A stretch of DNA of 64,000 bases. Source: Welwitschia mirabilis. Taxonomy: Eukaryota > Gnetophyta > Gnetopsida > Welwitschiales. Shown piece after piece: positions 1 through 13,155 of the stretch. The first letter of the stretch is position 1, and every line of letters starts with the position of its first letter. The notes beneath the pieces were generated by a model, which saw only the letters and a list, made by a program, of their open reading frames with translations, searched no databases and was not told the DNA's origin. Where the stretch lies: the NCBI GenBank assembly GCA_051453625.1, contig JBOZIK010000001.1:161383937-161447936 (forward strand). Direction: 5' to 3'. A program made the translations under genes and the position numbers.

Positions 1-1444
1 ATTGATGATGATGTCATTAATTTGGATTATGATCATGATGTCATTTACTTAAATGATGATGATAGTCTTGATTCATAAAATGCTTAAATAAGTAAAATTC
101 AAAGTATTTAGTCAAGGATGAGAGATGAACTTAAGAATTTCATACCACATTTTTCATTTGATTTGTATCAAATGATAGAGATTAAGAGAAATATTAATGA
201 GTTAATCTTCTCTTTTTTTTTATTATCTTTCAAAGTGATTAAAAGTGTCATCCTTAGTAATAAAAGATTACCTAGACCAATTAGTCCACTTAAATGAATG
301 TAAAAAATTAGATAGTATAGTAGAAAGATTTTTTTTCATTTAGATGATTCTTTTTAAAAACATCTAAACTAATATAATCTAATTTAAAAACTCATAATGT
401 TTTATCATCTATTAAAGAACATAATATATTATGAATTATTGTTTTCATTAGCCCTTTTACATATTATTTTATGCTAAAGATTTTCTAAATGTCACTTTTA
501 AAATGAGAAGATAGTCAACTTTCTTTCTTTTTTTTTTTTTTTTGCATTGTAACTATTTTTCTAGGCTAGAATATATTTAAAAGTTAATTTTTTAATTTGA
601 AAATATTAAAGAATGATGAATTTTTTTATGTGATAGTTATATTTTTGAAGTGCATTATGTAAGAAAGCTATCTAACAACTAAAAAAATCATTTTTTTCCT
701 TAAATTTTAAAGTATAAATTTAGCATGTTATTATGTTCATGATTTTTATTGCATTCTAAATCTATTTTATAAAATGTAATTAACATAGATACTATGCATT
801 AGTGGTAGTGTTGTTTATGTGAAAATTTTGATTTATGACTATTTTATCTTAATCAGTATTCTTTTAGACTTTGTATCAATTGATCAATACTATTTACCAA
901 CACAAAGTGCTATCTATGCTACAAAGTTACACTAAGATTATCTTTTTCTAAATATTATTATTAACTGCATTTAAAGAGTAGGTTTTAAAAATTTGTGTAA
1001 ATTATGCACATGACTGTTGATTATCGTTTTACATTTGATTAATGTATGAATTTAAATAAACCTACTACAACATAATTTAAAAGGAATTTTGTATGTTTTT
1101 TATGCATTCTAGAAAATTACATATTTTTATTAATCTATGTTGTTACTATTATTTTGTTGAATACCTCAAGGGTATAAGCCTTGCGAGCTACCAGGCTACT
1201 CTACTCTACAAATTTCTTTATTTTACTTTTTTTAAAAAAAGTAAAATAAATAAAAAAGAAAATCCCTATAATATATGATATAATGTAAACCATGGAGGTT
1301 TATTAACTAGATTTGATTATACTAGGTAATAAATAAGCCTATTTCAAAAATAGCCAAATTGGTATCCAACTCTAAAAAGTTAGGAGGGAACTAATGAATA
1401 GGAGATGTTTTGTCTATTTCTACAAGATCTAAATTATCAATAGG
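1..1444. other. Unassigned AT-rich sequence
   Basis: Very AT-rich sequence with homopolymer T and A runs and no open frame that resembles a known protein. No terminal repeats or tRNA-like segments were found. It ends at a run of N. Confidence 0.5.
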
Positions 1445-2091
1445 NNNNNNNNNNNNNNNNNNNNNNNNNNNNNNNNNNNNNNNNNNNNNNNNNNNNNNNN
1501 NNNNNNNNNNNNNNNNNNNNNNNNNNNNNNNNNNNNNNNNNNNNNNNNNNNNNNNNNNNNNNNNNNNNNNNNNNNNNNNNNNNNNNNNNNNNNNNNNNNN
1601 NNNNNNNNNNNNNNNNNNNNNNNNNNNNNNNNNNNNNNNNNNNNNNNNNNNNNNNNNNNNNNNNNNNNNNNNNNNNNNNNNNNNNNNNNNNNNNNNNNNN
1701 NNNNNNNNNNNNNNNNNNNNNNNNNNNNNNNNNNNNNNNNNNNNNNNNNNNNNNNNNNNNNNNNNNNNNNNNNNNNNNNNNNNNNNNNNNNNNNNNNNNN
1801 NNNNNNNNNNNNNNNNNNNNNNNNNNNNNNNNNNNNNNNNNNNNNNNNNNNNNNNNNNNNNNNNNNNNNNNNNNNNNNNNNNNNNNNNNNNNNNNNNNNN
1901 NNNNNNNNNNNNNNNNNNNNNNNNNNNNNNNNNNNNNNNNNNNNNNNNNNNNNNNNNNNNNNNNNNNNNNNNNNNNNNNNNNNNNNNNNNNNNNNNNNNN
2001 NNNNNNNNNNNNNNNNNNNNNNNNNNNNNNNNNNNNNNNNNNNNNNNNNNNNNNNNNNNNNNNNNNNNNNNNNNNNNNNNNNNNNNNNNNN
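1445..2091. other. Assembly gap (647 N)
   Basis: A run of unknown bases. Long open frames reported across it are artefacts of N translation. Confidence 0.99.
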
Positions 2092-5000
2092 CGTATGAGG
2101 TAGAAAACTCTCAAGTATAATTATAAGAAAAGGAAAATCGTTTTTTACCTATCTCAACCAAGGAGAACATGCTATTCAACAAGAGATCCTAAAACTATGA
2201 AATTTTGGTTTGATCAAGTTAACGAATACTAGAAACAAGATATAATACTTGCTCTAGCTAATTACATCAAAGTATAAAAGTGGTTAAATATTACAGGACA
2301 TTTTAATTGAATTAGAAAAAAAAAGAATCAATCTAGGTTAAAATAAATAGTTTTCATAAGAAGTCTACATTTGTTGTATTAAACATAATATTTTTTAGAG
2401 TTGAGTAGAGGTTGGTGTCATCTGATCTAAACTTTCTTAGTAATCTAATATTTTCTTTAGAGGGTATTAGATGTAATGTTCAACCCATATTTTTGGAATC
2501 CATGAATAAATAAAAGGTAATTTTCTCAGTGGAATAGCAGATAAGATATAATATATGTATCTACTCTAGTTAACAGTTAACAAAACTTTTATTTTATTTG
2601 AATAGTCCTTTGAGCACCTCTTGTACTATCTTATAATAAAAAGGGAATATTTTTTTAGAATAACTTTTTTCTTGAATTACTCTAATTATAAATTTAAAAA
2701 TAAATAAAGATTTATATTGAGATGTATTTCTAAAAAGTTCACTAAATCCTATTAGAAGGTTTATTCTCTCTTTTTTTTTTTTTGTCTTGAATGAGGAGAA
2801 CTCTATGATCATACATAAACCAGATTCAGGAGTGAAGATTATGGTAGAGAGGGATCCTATAAAAATGTCTTTTGAAAATTGGGCCAATCCTGAACATATT
2901 TTATTACATACTAGAATCTTTTTGATATCTTGATATATCATTCTTTCAAATTAATGGATTAATATGAGCTTATCATTTGGTTATGCACTATTTCATTATG
3001 TAATTAGAAATGTTACCTAAATAAAAGAGAAAATAAATAGTAAGATGTAGCTAGATATGAAATTCATATTTCATATTTTTGTTTTATTTTCATTTAAAAT
3101 ATTTACCTCTGATCATAAAGGTATCTCAAATTTATAGGATGTTCACTTTAGGTTTTGAATAAGACTAGTGAAAAAAAAACTTCTATGATTCAAAAATAGA
3201 AGAGGAATATCAAGATAATTTACTCCATTTTATCTTGTTATATTAGGTATTATTTTTACCTCTATGGATAACAATTATTATATAAAAATGTTCTTACTGA
3301 TAAGTCTTATTTAAAAATGTTTGTACTATGATTAAAATTAACATGGATAATAATTAATCCTTTGTAACAAATTTATTCTTCTAAAAAAATAGTATGATTT
3401 ATCCTAATTTACCATGCTTCAATAGAGAGATGTTTTTTTCTTTAACTAATATTATGTTCTCCATAGTAATATTCTTTTTATTAGCATTTTCTTGTACTTT
3501 AGTGATGTTCTTTTATGGTAAGTAAGGGATAACCACAAAATCTTACATTTAAAATCTTTTTAGCTAGGGATAAAAGCTTCATGTATTCTTGAACTTTTAA
3601 GAAAGAAAATTTTAGTGGCACATATGATAATTTCAAATTTTATTTATCTTCAATAGCCACATTTCATCAATTTTTTACATCTTACATTCTTTAAATTTAT
3701 GATTAACATGCAAATTTAATTTTATACTACTTGAAAGGCATTTATAATTCTATAAGATCATTTGAAAATGATAAGAAATAGGCTTATTAATCCTATTCAT
3801 AAAGGATGGTTTACTCTAATTTACATGATCATGGTTAATTAGTAAATATTTTATAAATATGATTTATTTTTATACCGTTTTAAGGATGTTTTTAATTGAT
3901 ACATGGATAAGTAATTTCCATTTGCATTCACATCCATTACATTGCAACATTTTGCAATAAATAATATTTACTTTGATTTATTCTTATACTAAATGAGGCT
4001 TCTTATTTCACTTATAAAAAATCTTGTTTAATGAAAATTCTACAAGTGAGGTTGATCTTTACATTAATTTGAATATTATTTTTCTTCAATTTGTTAGAAG
4101 ACTATAGGAATAGATTAGAAATTAAGGTTGTAAAAATTTTATTACTTTTTAATTAATATTAATAATGGTATTTGTAATGTTGATATCAATTCTAAATAAA
4201 AATGTCATATTTTCATTTATAATTAGTGCCAACATTATAAATGCCGTTAATGGCCCTTTTAGATAATAATTATTTCTTTTCATCTTTGTAGCCTTATATT
4301 ATTGCTTAAACAAATGATCTAGTAAATAAAATAAAGGCAAGCATAATTAGGGCATGATTTCTAATAATTACCTCTTTTAAGGGTCATACACTATTATTGA
4401 TATCAGTTGATTAAGGAAAAGAAGCCATTATTTATTAAAAAAGAATATGTGAACCCAAAGTTTTTTGCATGAATATTTGGAATGTTACCTTTTAATATTC
4501 ACTTGAAGGGAAGTTTACCAAAATGACATTAAGTGAACAATATATAAGGACTTGAATTCTTCATTATTTAACCCATTGAAGACACTTGTACAAGTGCAGA
4601 AGCAAAAGATGATGCTTAATCACCTCCATGTAATTACAAAATAGGGAAGGAATGCATTATTGTTGGCTCTAATACTACCATGCATATTGTGCATCACCCT
4701 TTATTTATAGTAATTCCATTTATTTTATGCAATTACTGTGTGATATACATGTGAGTCTTATTTTAAATTAGAATGGTAGATTTATTCTTTTAGATGAAAG
4801 TGATAATAATGTATATTTTATTATTAGTTTTAGTAATGAAAAAAATTAACAAGGTATTATTTTTAATTAAAAATAATAATATTATTAATTAATAAATTAT
4901 GTATAATTAATTAAAAAAGGTCATATTTGATTAATTGATATTAAATTTGACCAAAAATTATCAAAAGTGATAAAAATTCATCAATTTGGTGTAGTAATAA

Positions 5001-5479
5001 TAAGTGGAATATAGGGAAATTTTTAGGAAAGACGATTATAGAAATCATATAAAAATGAGAAAATTTATTTTTTTACATGAGAATGATAATAAAAGGGATA
5101 TTGGTTTGGTGGTATTAGTTTGATAGATAAGGATGAAAAGACAATGTTGGAAACGAGTTTCTTAGTTGATGAGTATAACTTTTGTTATGGGTGTTGTCCT
5201 ATTTCCAAGAAAAATTAGGATGGTTCCTTGACCTGAGTTATAGGTATTTGAATAAGAATTATTCTTGTGATTTTACTAATGGTATCCTATGACATTTACT
5301 TACTCATTAATTATATGCTAAAAAAGATGTATGCAGGGATAGTTAATTGTTGTAAGAAATTCTATGTGGCAAATTAAACATTCAGGTTTACAGATTGAGG
5401 TTTTAAGTAAAGAAATGAGAGATTCCACTCTTTCTAAAAAGTTTATTTATTTGGTTACTCATATCAAAGTCATTAGGTA
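2092..5479. other. Unassigned AT-rich sequence
   Basis: AT-rich with stops in every frame. The one frame of moderate length (2594-2941, minus, 115 codons) has no motif I recognise and a composition expected of AT-rich noise. It is probably old transposon debris, but nothing here shows which family. Confidence 0.4.
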
Positions 5480-5780
5480 TACTAAATATACTTATAGATC
5501 TAACTAAATTATGGGATCTAGATAGCTTAATAGGTTTTTCCAAATTTTTTTAACTTTTAGCTATGAATTTAAGATAATCCCAAACTTCACCTAAGGTAAA
5601 ATTTAGAAAGCTATCCTAACTCATCATTTCAACCAATTTTCTACTCTTTGATAACAATCCTTCATAGAAAAAACTAATGACCCTACTTAGTTTAAATCTA
5701 TGTTGAGTGTATTTTATAATAGGTTTTTAAATCTCTCTAAAGTTTATGAGAAAGTTTCATGATATTTCTTTTAGTAAATC
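5480..5780 (-). pseudogene. Gypsy (Athila-like) gag fragment
   Basis: Minus-strand translation, read through stops and one frameshift, gives the usual run of a plant Ty3/gypsy gag: an LERFKNLL block, then FFYEGLLSKSRKLVEMM, then a WDYLKFIAKS block. This matches the order of the WERFK, FYxGL, ML/MMxxGxF and EAxxxLxxLA signatures of the retrotransposon gag domain. In the family gag forms the particle that packages element RNA. Only this core is visible: I see no zinc knuckle or pol next to it, and no LTR pair. The fragment has at least three in-frame stops and a frameshift. Assignment to gypsy gag is fairly safe, and to the Athila side is inference from the motif style. Confidence 0.6.
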
Positions 5781-7350
5781 ATAATTTTCATATAATAGCA
5801 TTAGTTTTATGACTAGGGAAAAATTTAGAGATGAATGCTCAATTTATTCCAATTCTAGTTCTAGTTAAAAAAGGTTTAACAATGTATAACTAGGATTTTA
5901 CTTTTTTCTCAAGGGAGAATGAAAAAATATTAATATATAGGCATTTGTGAGGTTGGTAGATTGAGGTAAGCTTGATAGCACACACTCAAATTATTTGAGG
6001 TGCAAGTGTGGGACTTCTAATTCTAAGCTATGAAAATGAGGAAGTAACTAAATAGTGGAAGGCTTAACATCGAACCCATATGTTATAAAGGTTTGGATTA
6101 TGTAATATAAGGCGTTTAATCATTGAGGTTAAAGGTAATTTATAAGGTTTCACCTAGATAGATTATTAATTTTGCAAAACATAACAGTTAGGATTTTTTT
6201 CTACTTAGTGGTTAAGGTAATGGGCTTGATGATTTTTTTGTAACTATTCATTTGAAAAGGGGATTTTGTTATAATAAAGGCTTTAGAAGGTGAATTAGGC
6301 ATTCTAATTAGGTTTTTAGGTTATTGTTATCTATGGGTTTCTTCATAAGGTTGATTTCTAAAAGGATGTTTTTATCCATTGTTATCACTAGTATTGAGGT
6401 CCATGATATTAATAGATAAAATTCTAATTGAAAAATTATTTTATTATACATTCAATGCATATAAAACTTAAAAAAATTTTAAAGAAATCTTGAGAGAAGA
6501 AAGGTTTTTAGGTTTTTAATAGAGGGTTCATTCCAAATTTTAGAGATATATTTGTAGAAAGGCTAATGATGCTAATCAGATTAATTAGTAGTGTTGGTTT
6601 TGTTAATAATTTTTACATGTAGGAAAAAAAGGAAATTTTAAATTCAATGCAAATTAGTTCAAGTTTTAAGAAAATACAAAAAACTTATAAAAAATAAAAC
6701 TATTGAACATAAGATAAACCTACAATGAAAAACTATACTACAAATGTTTTCTCCTTTTTTAAGAAATTTTCAAAAACTGAAAGTGATATATACTCTACTT
6801 AAAAACTAAAAATAATGTTTTTTCTCTTAAAAATAATGCATGAAAGAAAAGAGAAGGGAAAGAGAACTCCTATTTATTTCATTAATTGCAATTAGTTCTC
6901 TAATCCTTAATGCTTTATCTTTTATTTAAAAAGATTACTAATAGAAAAATGATATTTTTTTGGGTTAATATTAGAAAACTCAATGAAAACTAGAAAGAAC
7001 TAGACTAGTTCAGATTTCATTAGAAACAGACTAGTACCTATCATTGGAAATTATAAAAAAGCAATGTAAAAAAAAAAAAGGACTAGTNNNNATAATACTA
7101 GAATGCACCACTACCAAGTAATAGAAATAAAAAAAAAAAAGCAAAACTAAAAATGTAAGGAAAAAACACTTTTTATGTGCTTACTTATGTAGTTATCTTG
7201 TCATTATTCATTTTAAGGTTTTCATTCTGAAACTTATAGTAAAACTAGTTATTAGAAATACAAAATTAATTAAAACTTAAAATAAAAAAGAAAACTATAA
7301 TTATATTAATAACAAAAAAATTCCTTACATTTAAGANNNNNNNNNNCTAC
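5781..7350. other. Unassigned AT-rich sequence with two small gaps
   Basis: No recognisable gene. Runs of N lie at 7088-7091 and 7337-7346. The left part may be further debris of the gag-bearing element at 5480-5780, but no motif supports that. Confidence 0.4.
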
Positions 7351-7660
7351 TATCATGTCCAGATTTTAAGGTTCAAAGGTTTAGCTTAAAAACTAAGTTA
7401 AAATAATTTTATTATTGTATAGTCCACAAGTCAAATGTAGTTATTATAATTATTAAGATGAATTTATATTTTAGAAAATTTTATGTTTAAAAGTCTATTC
7501 ATGTTGTAATATTATTTTTATTTTTGTAATCCTTTGTAATTATAATCTTGAGTGATTAAATTAGTTATATTGTTAGTGGAAAAGTTAGTGGTTATGATAG
7601 TGGATAAATTAGTGGATTAAATTAATGTTATTTTCTTTATGTAATTGTTACACTTTTCTT
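7351..7660 (+). repeat. LTR-like unit, family D, copy 1
   Basis: Starts TATCATGTCCAGATTTTAAG and is followed by about 300 bases that recur, diverged, at 55024-55270. Shared blocks include TTAGTGGAAAAGTTAGTGGT in one copy and its close variant in the other. A start of this type resembles the TGTCACGTCC... starts of plant gypsy LTRs with one G-to-A change. No matching 3' end or PBS was found here, so it is likely a truncated solo LTR. Confidence 0.4.
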
Positions 7661-9140
7661 TATTTTACATAAAAAAATGTTATGTAATGATTCATTTTAA
7701 TTCTTATTTTATAAAGGAAGCTTAACGCAACATGGTAAAGAAGATTGTACTCTAAAGTATCAAAGCTTTCACCATTAAGGGTTGTTACAATGAGGAAACC
7801 TTAGTTATTTCTATAGAAAATACAAGGTGGAGGTATTTGGATTCCTTTGGCTTGTAGTGTTAGGTGAGGTAGAGAAGATTCTATACTATAGGATTAGATG
7901 GGATGGTTGAGAGCCTTCATTTTATAGCATTAGGTGGAATATTCATTTTATAGTATTAGGTGGAAAATCATCATAATATATGGCCTTGAGTGTAGATTAT
8001 TTCAACTAATGCTATTACCATATGTGATGATTCCATTACAACATGTTATTATTGTAATGCATTACCACTTCCCTATCACGTCACTACTACATGTCTGTTA
8101 TGTCATTCTCATGAGGTTCTAGTGTCACTGCATCATGTCACTAAAGATCATAACTAACTAGGATGCAATAACTAATTGGGAATACAACCATAATTCAAAT
8201 TTAATTCCATGGTAAATTAAATAGATGCATTTGGAGGTACTTTCTCAGAAATGATTGGTGTCATTATATGAGGACACTGGTGCCATTAACATTTGCTTCA
8301 AGACTGCTTTCATCTTTTTGCATCATGCTCCATTATCCTATTAAGTACCTTAACTTAGCATGGAAAAGTTTATAACTTCATAGTTGACATACTTTTATGA
8401 TTAAAATGATTAAATCAATGTCTTCCCTGAGCTAAATTAGCTTGAAAACTTTATTTAAATGTTAATTTTTACATCAAGTTAATACTTCCCTAGTGAATGG
8501 TCCATTTGTAGTAGAATTCAAATTGGTGCTTTTTCTTTCTATAATTTTTCATTTAGTTCTAGTATTTTTCATAGATATATCTATTTTACTAGAGGGTAAA
8601 TATTTTTATGTAGTGGTTTTTGTTTTCCTATTATTTTCTTCCCCACTTATCTCTTTCTCCTCCTTTCACAACTTTTAAAAATAATGAAGAAATTAAAGGA
8701 GTCTATTTATTTCTATTTTTTTAATTTTCTACATTGCATATGTTTGTTTTAGTACTTTATTTTTTTATGTTTTTCACTATAATACCTTTTTTTTATTACT
8801 ATATTTTAAGATTTTTTTACATTTCATCTTGCATGACCTCATCTTAGTTTAGTTTCTGCATTTACTCAACATTTTAAAATTCACATTTTTTCATCATGTC
8901 CATCTCATTCTTTACTTGTGATCTTTTCTTATAAAATGTTAGAATGACTACTTTGTTTATTAGGCATCATAACTCATTCTATGCAAAATGATCTAAAATC
9001 TTATGAAATTTACATTATAATCTTTCCTTGACATCTAAAACATCATGATAACTTTTGATCATCTAAACTTTTATATGAATTGATAGCATAAATCTGATAA
9101 TATACTTCATAAATCCTTTTTTAACTCAAACATAGATTCT
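7661..9140. other. Unassigned sequence with a short tandem duplication
   Basis: No recognisable coding sequence. At about 7917-7966 a 26-base unit containing TTCATTTTATAG and ATTAGGTGGAA is present twice in tandem. The small open frames at 7934-8122 and 8493-8678 have no family signature. Confidence 0.4.
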
Positions 9141-9543
9141 AACATAGATAAAATAGTTATAATGTTTTAAGTGATAATGAAGTGTTATTAACAAGAGATA
9201 TGTATGGGCATGACCCAAAACATGTAAAGATGTATCCCTTCATTATGTAATATAAGCCTATGGCATTAGGTGAGGGTGGATAGACTAAGTGGATGTAACC
9301 GATGACAACCTTAGATGATCCCTAAGGATCCTGGGGGGGACTAATGTCGTAGTCCATGTCTTTACTTATCACCACTAGTCCAAGGCTATTTGCTAATGAT
9401 GTGGAATGTAATCTTCTACTATAAATAGTAAAAGCCTGTTTCTCTCTAAATTGTTTCTTATTATTTATTTGGATCTTGACATATTATTTTAAAATATTTC
9501 TTTTAAGTAAAATAATCTCAACACAGCAAAATGGGACATTACA
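9141..9543 (+). repeat. Chromovirus 5' LTR
   Basis: Aligns with 18371-18696 over most of its length. Its end, GGGACATTACA, is the inverted complement type of the TGTAATGTTCC start of the other LTR. A TATA-like box (CTATAAATA) lies at 9418-9426. A segment of about 80 bases around 9230-9330 is missing from the other LTR. The first 30-40 bases are too diverged to fix the left edge, so no target duplication can be read. Confidence 0.75.
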
Positions 9544-9545
9544 TT

Positions 9546-9557
9546 TAATATCAAAGT
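9546..9557 (+). other. Primer binding site (initiator tRNA-Met), degenerate
   Basis: TAATATCAAAGT starts 2 bases after the LTR end and lines up with the plant PBS TGGTATCAGAGC. The second copy at 18699-18710 is closer to the consensus. Confidence 0.65.
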
Positions 9558-9723
9558 AATAACAAGTCATAAACTACTACTTGAAGAAAAACAAGAAAGA
9601 AACTCAGCTTATAAATTAAACAATAAAAAAGGCCAAACAGTACACTAAAGAAGAGGAATATGGTGATTAAAGAAAATAAGACATCAGCAAAAATAGGGTG
9701 CATGACACTTTGATAAGGAAAAA

Positions 9724-10962
9724 TCAAACATCACTACTAAGGAGGAAGAAGATCCTCCAATTAGAAAGTAACAGGGTTGTGAACCTTTACACCTAGAACG
9801 AGAGGGTCTATGCCACCTGATCTGCTTTCATCCCAGCAAGCTAAGTAGGAACCACTACAGTACTAATTTTAATTAAAGAAGAAGTTGCTAATGAATCTAC
9901 CCCAGTAATGAAATACAATCACTTATAGAGCTTCATATGAATCTTACTATAAGTAATCAAAATCCCTAATAGATATTCTTTTGAGAGATTTCCACCCTGA
10001 TACAATAAATTTATGTCATTAATAGTAATGTCTAAATGATATGCATATGTTTGAATCATTTTCTCATTATTTTCCAATTGATCAGACAAGGCAGCTTGAC
10101 TCTCTTCTATTATAGTCATCCATGAAGCATCTGCCCATGATTTCTTCTTTAACAATTGCATGTTCTTCACCTCATTTTCTAGAATGTAAAGGAAATCACT
10201 CATAGACTCCTGCTCTTCAATTCCATGATGATCCATGTAGTAAAAAGACTCCATCATATCCACCATGTTGTAGAAATCTCAGAGTGGAACATGTCATTCT
10301 CACTGTGGAGAATAATAAGGAGTGAAGCGAGTAGAGTGATTGTACTCAAAATCCCATGGTACATCTATTACCTTAAATCGACAATGGGTGTATATGTCAT
10401 TTAGGCATAAAGGATGCATGACCTATGCATGCAGAATACTAGAAAGGGATTGTAATCTATTATCTAAACCATTAGCTCCTTGACCTTGAGATATAATGTC
10501 TTCACCACCGACAAAAGCTGATTAGTTATGAAACTTAGCCCTATTTGTTAATAATAGACTATGGAGCTATAAGTGGGTGATGAGGAGGCTCTGAAGAAGG
10601 GAAAATGACTGGAGAACTCTGACCTGAGGCTGAAAATAGAGGGTGGAATACAACATATCCCCCTAATCCATTAAGGTATCAAAATCATTAAGTACCTCTT
10701 ATCCTTGAGATTCAAAAGGAAACAAGAAATCCATAAAGAGACCAGTGGAAGGGATAGAAGGAAAATTTTTACTTAAAATGATACACTCCTTCATTAGCTA
10801 CTGAAGAGAAAGCTTCTTTAGAGGCCATCAGGTAAAATCTATGTCCTTTTCAATCAAAGTCTCTGCATGATGAACATAAAACAAAAACAAAAATATGCTT
10901 ATATTAAAAAAAAAAAAAGAAATAAAGAAAAAGAAGAAGAAGAAGAAAAACAAGATGAAAAA

Positions 10963-10993
<31 letters not shown>

Positions 10994-12088
10994 AATAAGA
11001 AAGAGATGGTAGGAGGGTAATACCCCACTAGACCAGTGTTGCCAAGAAAAGATAAGGGATGCATTTTCTTCATATTCTAGTTTCACAGACATAGGGAGAT
11101 TCATGGGAGCCTTGTCACATTTTTGGTGGAAAGAGTTATGAGATCTCAAAGCTTTACTCATCTACAAATACCAAATTCCAAAAATCAAGAACTATCAAAA
11201 AGATACTTAATAGTAAGATTTCTCAGTAAAACGCATATCTTAGATGGAATAGAAAAAGTATCTTAACATGTTTTTCCAGGGTTATAAATCCCAGAGCCTT
11301 CATCCTCCATAGATGAGGAAGAATGAGGATGTAATAAAGATCGAGCAAGAATTTCATGAGGAGATAAAACATAAGAAGAATCTATAGAAATAACCCTAAA
11401 TGGTTGAAAATCCCCTCGTTCTATAGAAGAAAAATATAAATCTAATAAAATATGACCACAAAAACACTTGTCATTATCACCATTTCTATTTAAGTGAGTT
11501 AATTGGGAAAGAGTCGAAGAGTAAACAACCAAGGCCCAATCAAAAGAACTTCTCTAGTAAAAAAGGGGAACAATTAAATTATGTAGATCAAGATTTCATG
11601 CACCTAATCATAAAGAAAAGCAATACTAGCAATTATCTTCCTACAAGCTATAAAATATGGAGTGGTAAAGTTAGCAGTAGAAATCCCATGGCAGTGGGTA
11701 TCCTCCTCCTGAACACATATAATGCATCCAAGAAATTTGCTAAGAAGTAACAAAAGCCCTCTTCAGAATGAGAAACCTTAGGAGGAAAATAGCTCCCTTA
11801 ACTCATTCCAAAGAATAGCCTAATACTCTCCTCTAAAATATGAATTGGATCATGTTATGGATGGGTAATGGTATCAAAATCTGAATTATAGAAAGAATAT
11901 AAGGAATCCAAGATAAAAAGCACTTTGGAGTGACAAAGATGAAAGATTAAAAATCTACAAAGATCTAGGAGATTAGAGGAAAAGATCCAAGAAAACACTT
12001 ACTCTGAAGCACGTTGTTGTATTTCTAACCTTACAGACCTGACATTAGTAGAATTCCAAGAAATGGCAAGGCAAAGTCTAGAAGTCAT
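9724..12088 (-). pseudogene. Antisense, apparently spliced gene inside the chromovirus leader
   Basis: Reads on the minus strand, opposite to gag-pol. I do not recognise the protein. An ATG at 12088 opens about 29 codons that end at a perfect donor (A then GTAAGTG, 12003/12002). A T-rich acceptor ending TTTGTAG lies before 11161, and another (T-rich, ending CATGCAG) near 10870. From about 10865 down to 9724 one frame stays coherent for roughly 370 codons, broken only by scattered stops. The open parts are 10266-9919, with a continuation to a stop at 9724-9726, and 11532-11263. The last third is matched codon by codon in the second copy (19141-18878), which keeps Trp where this copy has a stop and ends at the same stop. 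Exon borders between 11995 and 11000 are unclear. Antisense ORFs are known in some Tat-lineage gypsy elements (Grande-type), but I know of none fixed in a chromovirus. Confidence 0.55.
10930..10999. repeat. (AAG)n microsatellite
   Basis: Imperfect GAA/AAG trinucleotide run. It lies between a possible donor and an acceptor of the antisense gene, so on the minus strand it would be a pyrimidine-rich stretch of an intron. The Leu- and Phe-rich open frames here are products of the repeat. Confidence 0.9.
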
Positions 12089-12431
12089 ATCTAAACTAGA
12101 CTAGAAGAAGCACATCCACAAATGCTAGAAAGAACTTGTATTTATAAGCAAAAAGAGGTTGTAAAAGAACCTACACAAAAGTCAAAAAACACATTAAAAA
12201 AAAAAGAAGAAGAGAAAAAAGACAAGCAGAATAATAATTTAAGAAAATTACCAATTTGACTATGAAAGCATATGACAAAAGGGAACCATGAAGCTATTTA
12301 TAGTGGTAGTCTAAGGTTTAAACCTCACCCTAGAATGATGAGATTAACCTTAGTTAACCAAACCTCAGTCAAGAATAAACAACTCTATTTAACTTCCAGA
12401 GAAACTAAAGCCCTAAGCTACAAGTAAAACT

Positions 12432-13155
12432 AAAGGCCGATGTCATAGTTGAAAGGCCGATATTACATTTTATAGGTCAATGTCACACTCCTAAAAGCTT
12501 AATGTCATAGTTGGAAGACCGATGTCATACTTCTAGTAAGCCGACGTCAAACTCCCAGAAACCCAATATCACACTTCAAAGGCCAACACAGTTGAAACGC
12601 CGATGTCACACTTCCAATAGGCTGAATTCATAGTTCAGTGCTAACATTACACTCCCAGAAGGCTAATGTTACACTTTCATAAGGCCGATGTCGTAGTTCA
12701 AAGGCTGACATCACACTTCCTATTCATTTAATGTTGCACTTCCAGAAGGTTGAAGTCACACTTCCAGAGGGCTAATTTCATAGTTCCAAGGTCGATGTCA
12801 CACTTGAGTACCTAATGTTACACTTAACCAATGTCATACTTGGGTGCCCAATGTCACACTTCAGTGCTTGAAGATGATCAACATTGCACTTGGGTGGCCA
12901 ACGTCAGACTTGGTTAATGTTACACTTAGGTGGTCGATGTTGCACTTAGGTGCTCGAGGTTATACCTGGCTAATGTCACACTTAGATACCCAATGTTATA
13001 CATGGATGCCTGATGTCACACTCACTACTCATCAGTACAAAGGACCTAACATTACACTTGATAATCCAACATCACACTTGGAGACTCGAGATTGTACTTA
13101 GGGACCCGACATCATAGTTAGTACACACAGTTGCTCAATGTTGCATTTGAATCCC
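12432..13155. repeat. Minisatellite array, about 20-bp units
   Basis: About 30 degenerate tandem units of 18-22 bases with a consensus close to AGGCCGATGTCACACTTCCA. The first half (to about 12790) favours units with CACTTCCAGA; the second half favours CACTTGGGTG and CACTTAGGTG. The core GATGTCACACTT survives in most units. The array lies between the antisense gene and gag inside the chromovirus. The open frame 12844-13101 is made of translated repeat units and is not a gene. Confidence 0.9.

Noticed and set aside
1410-2120. Long open frames on both strands across N
   Set aside because: They consist of N translated as X. The same holds for frames across 15165-16071, 36124-36606, 41142-41241 and 61596-62587.
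2594-2941. 115-codon minus-strand frame
   Set aside because: No motif and a composition expected from AT-rich sequence; no support for a real protein.
10828-11161. Leu/Phe-rich membrane-like frames on the minus strand
   Set aside because: The hydrophobic stretch is the (AAG)n microsatellite read on the other strand. Only the segments on each side look like exons.
12844-13101. 85-codon open frame with repeated VTL words
   Set aside because: It is a translation of the minisatellite units; the periodicity comes from the DNA repeat.
12432-13155. CRISPR-like array
   Set aside because: Units are contiguous and degenerate without unique spacers, and the genome is a plant.
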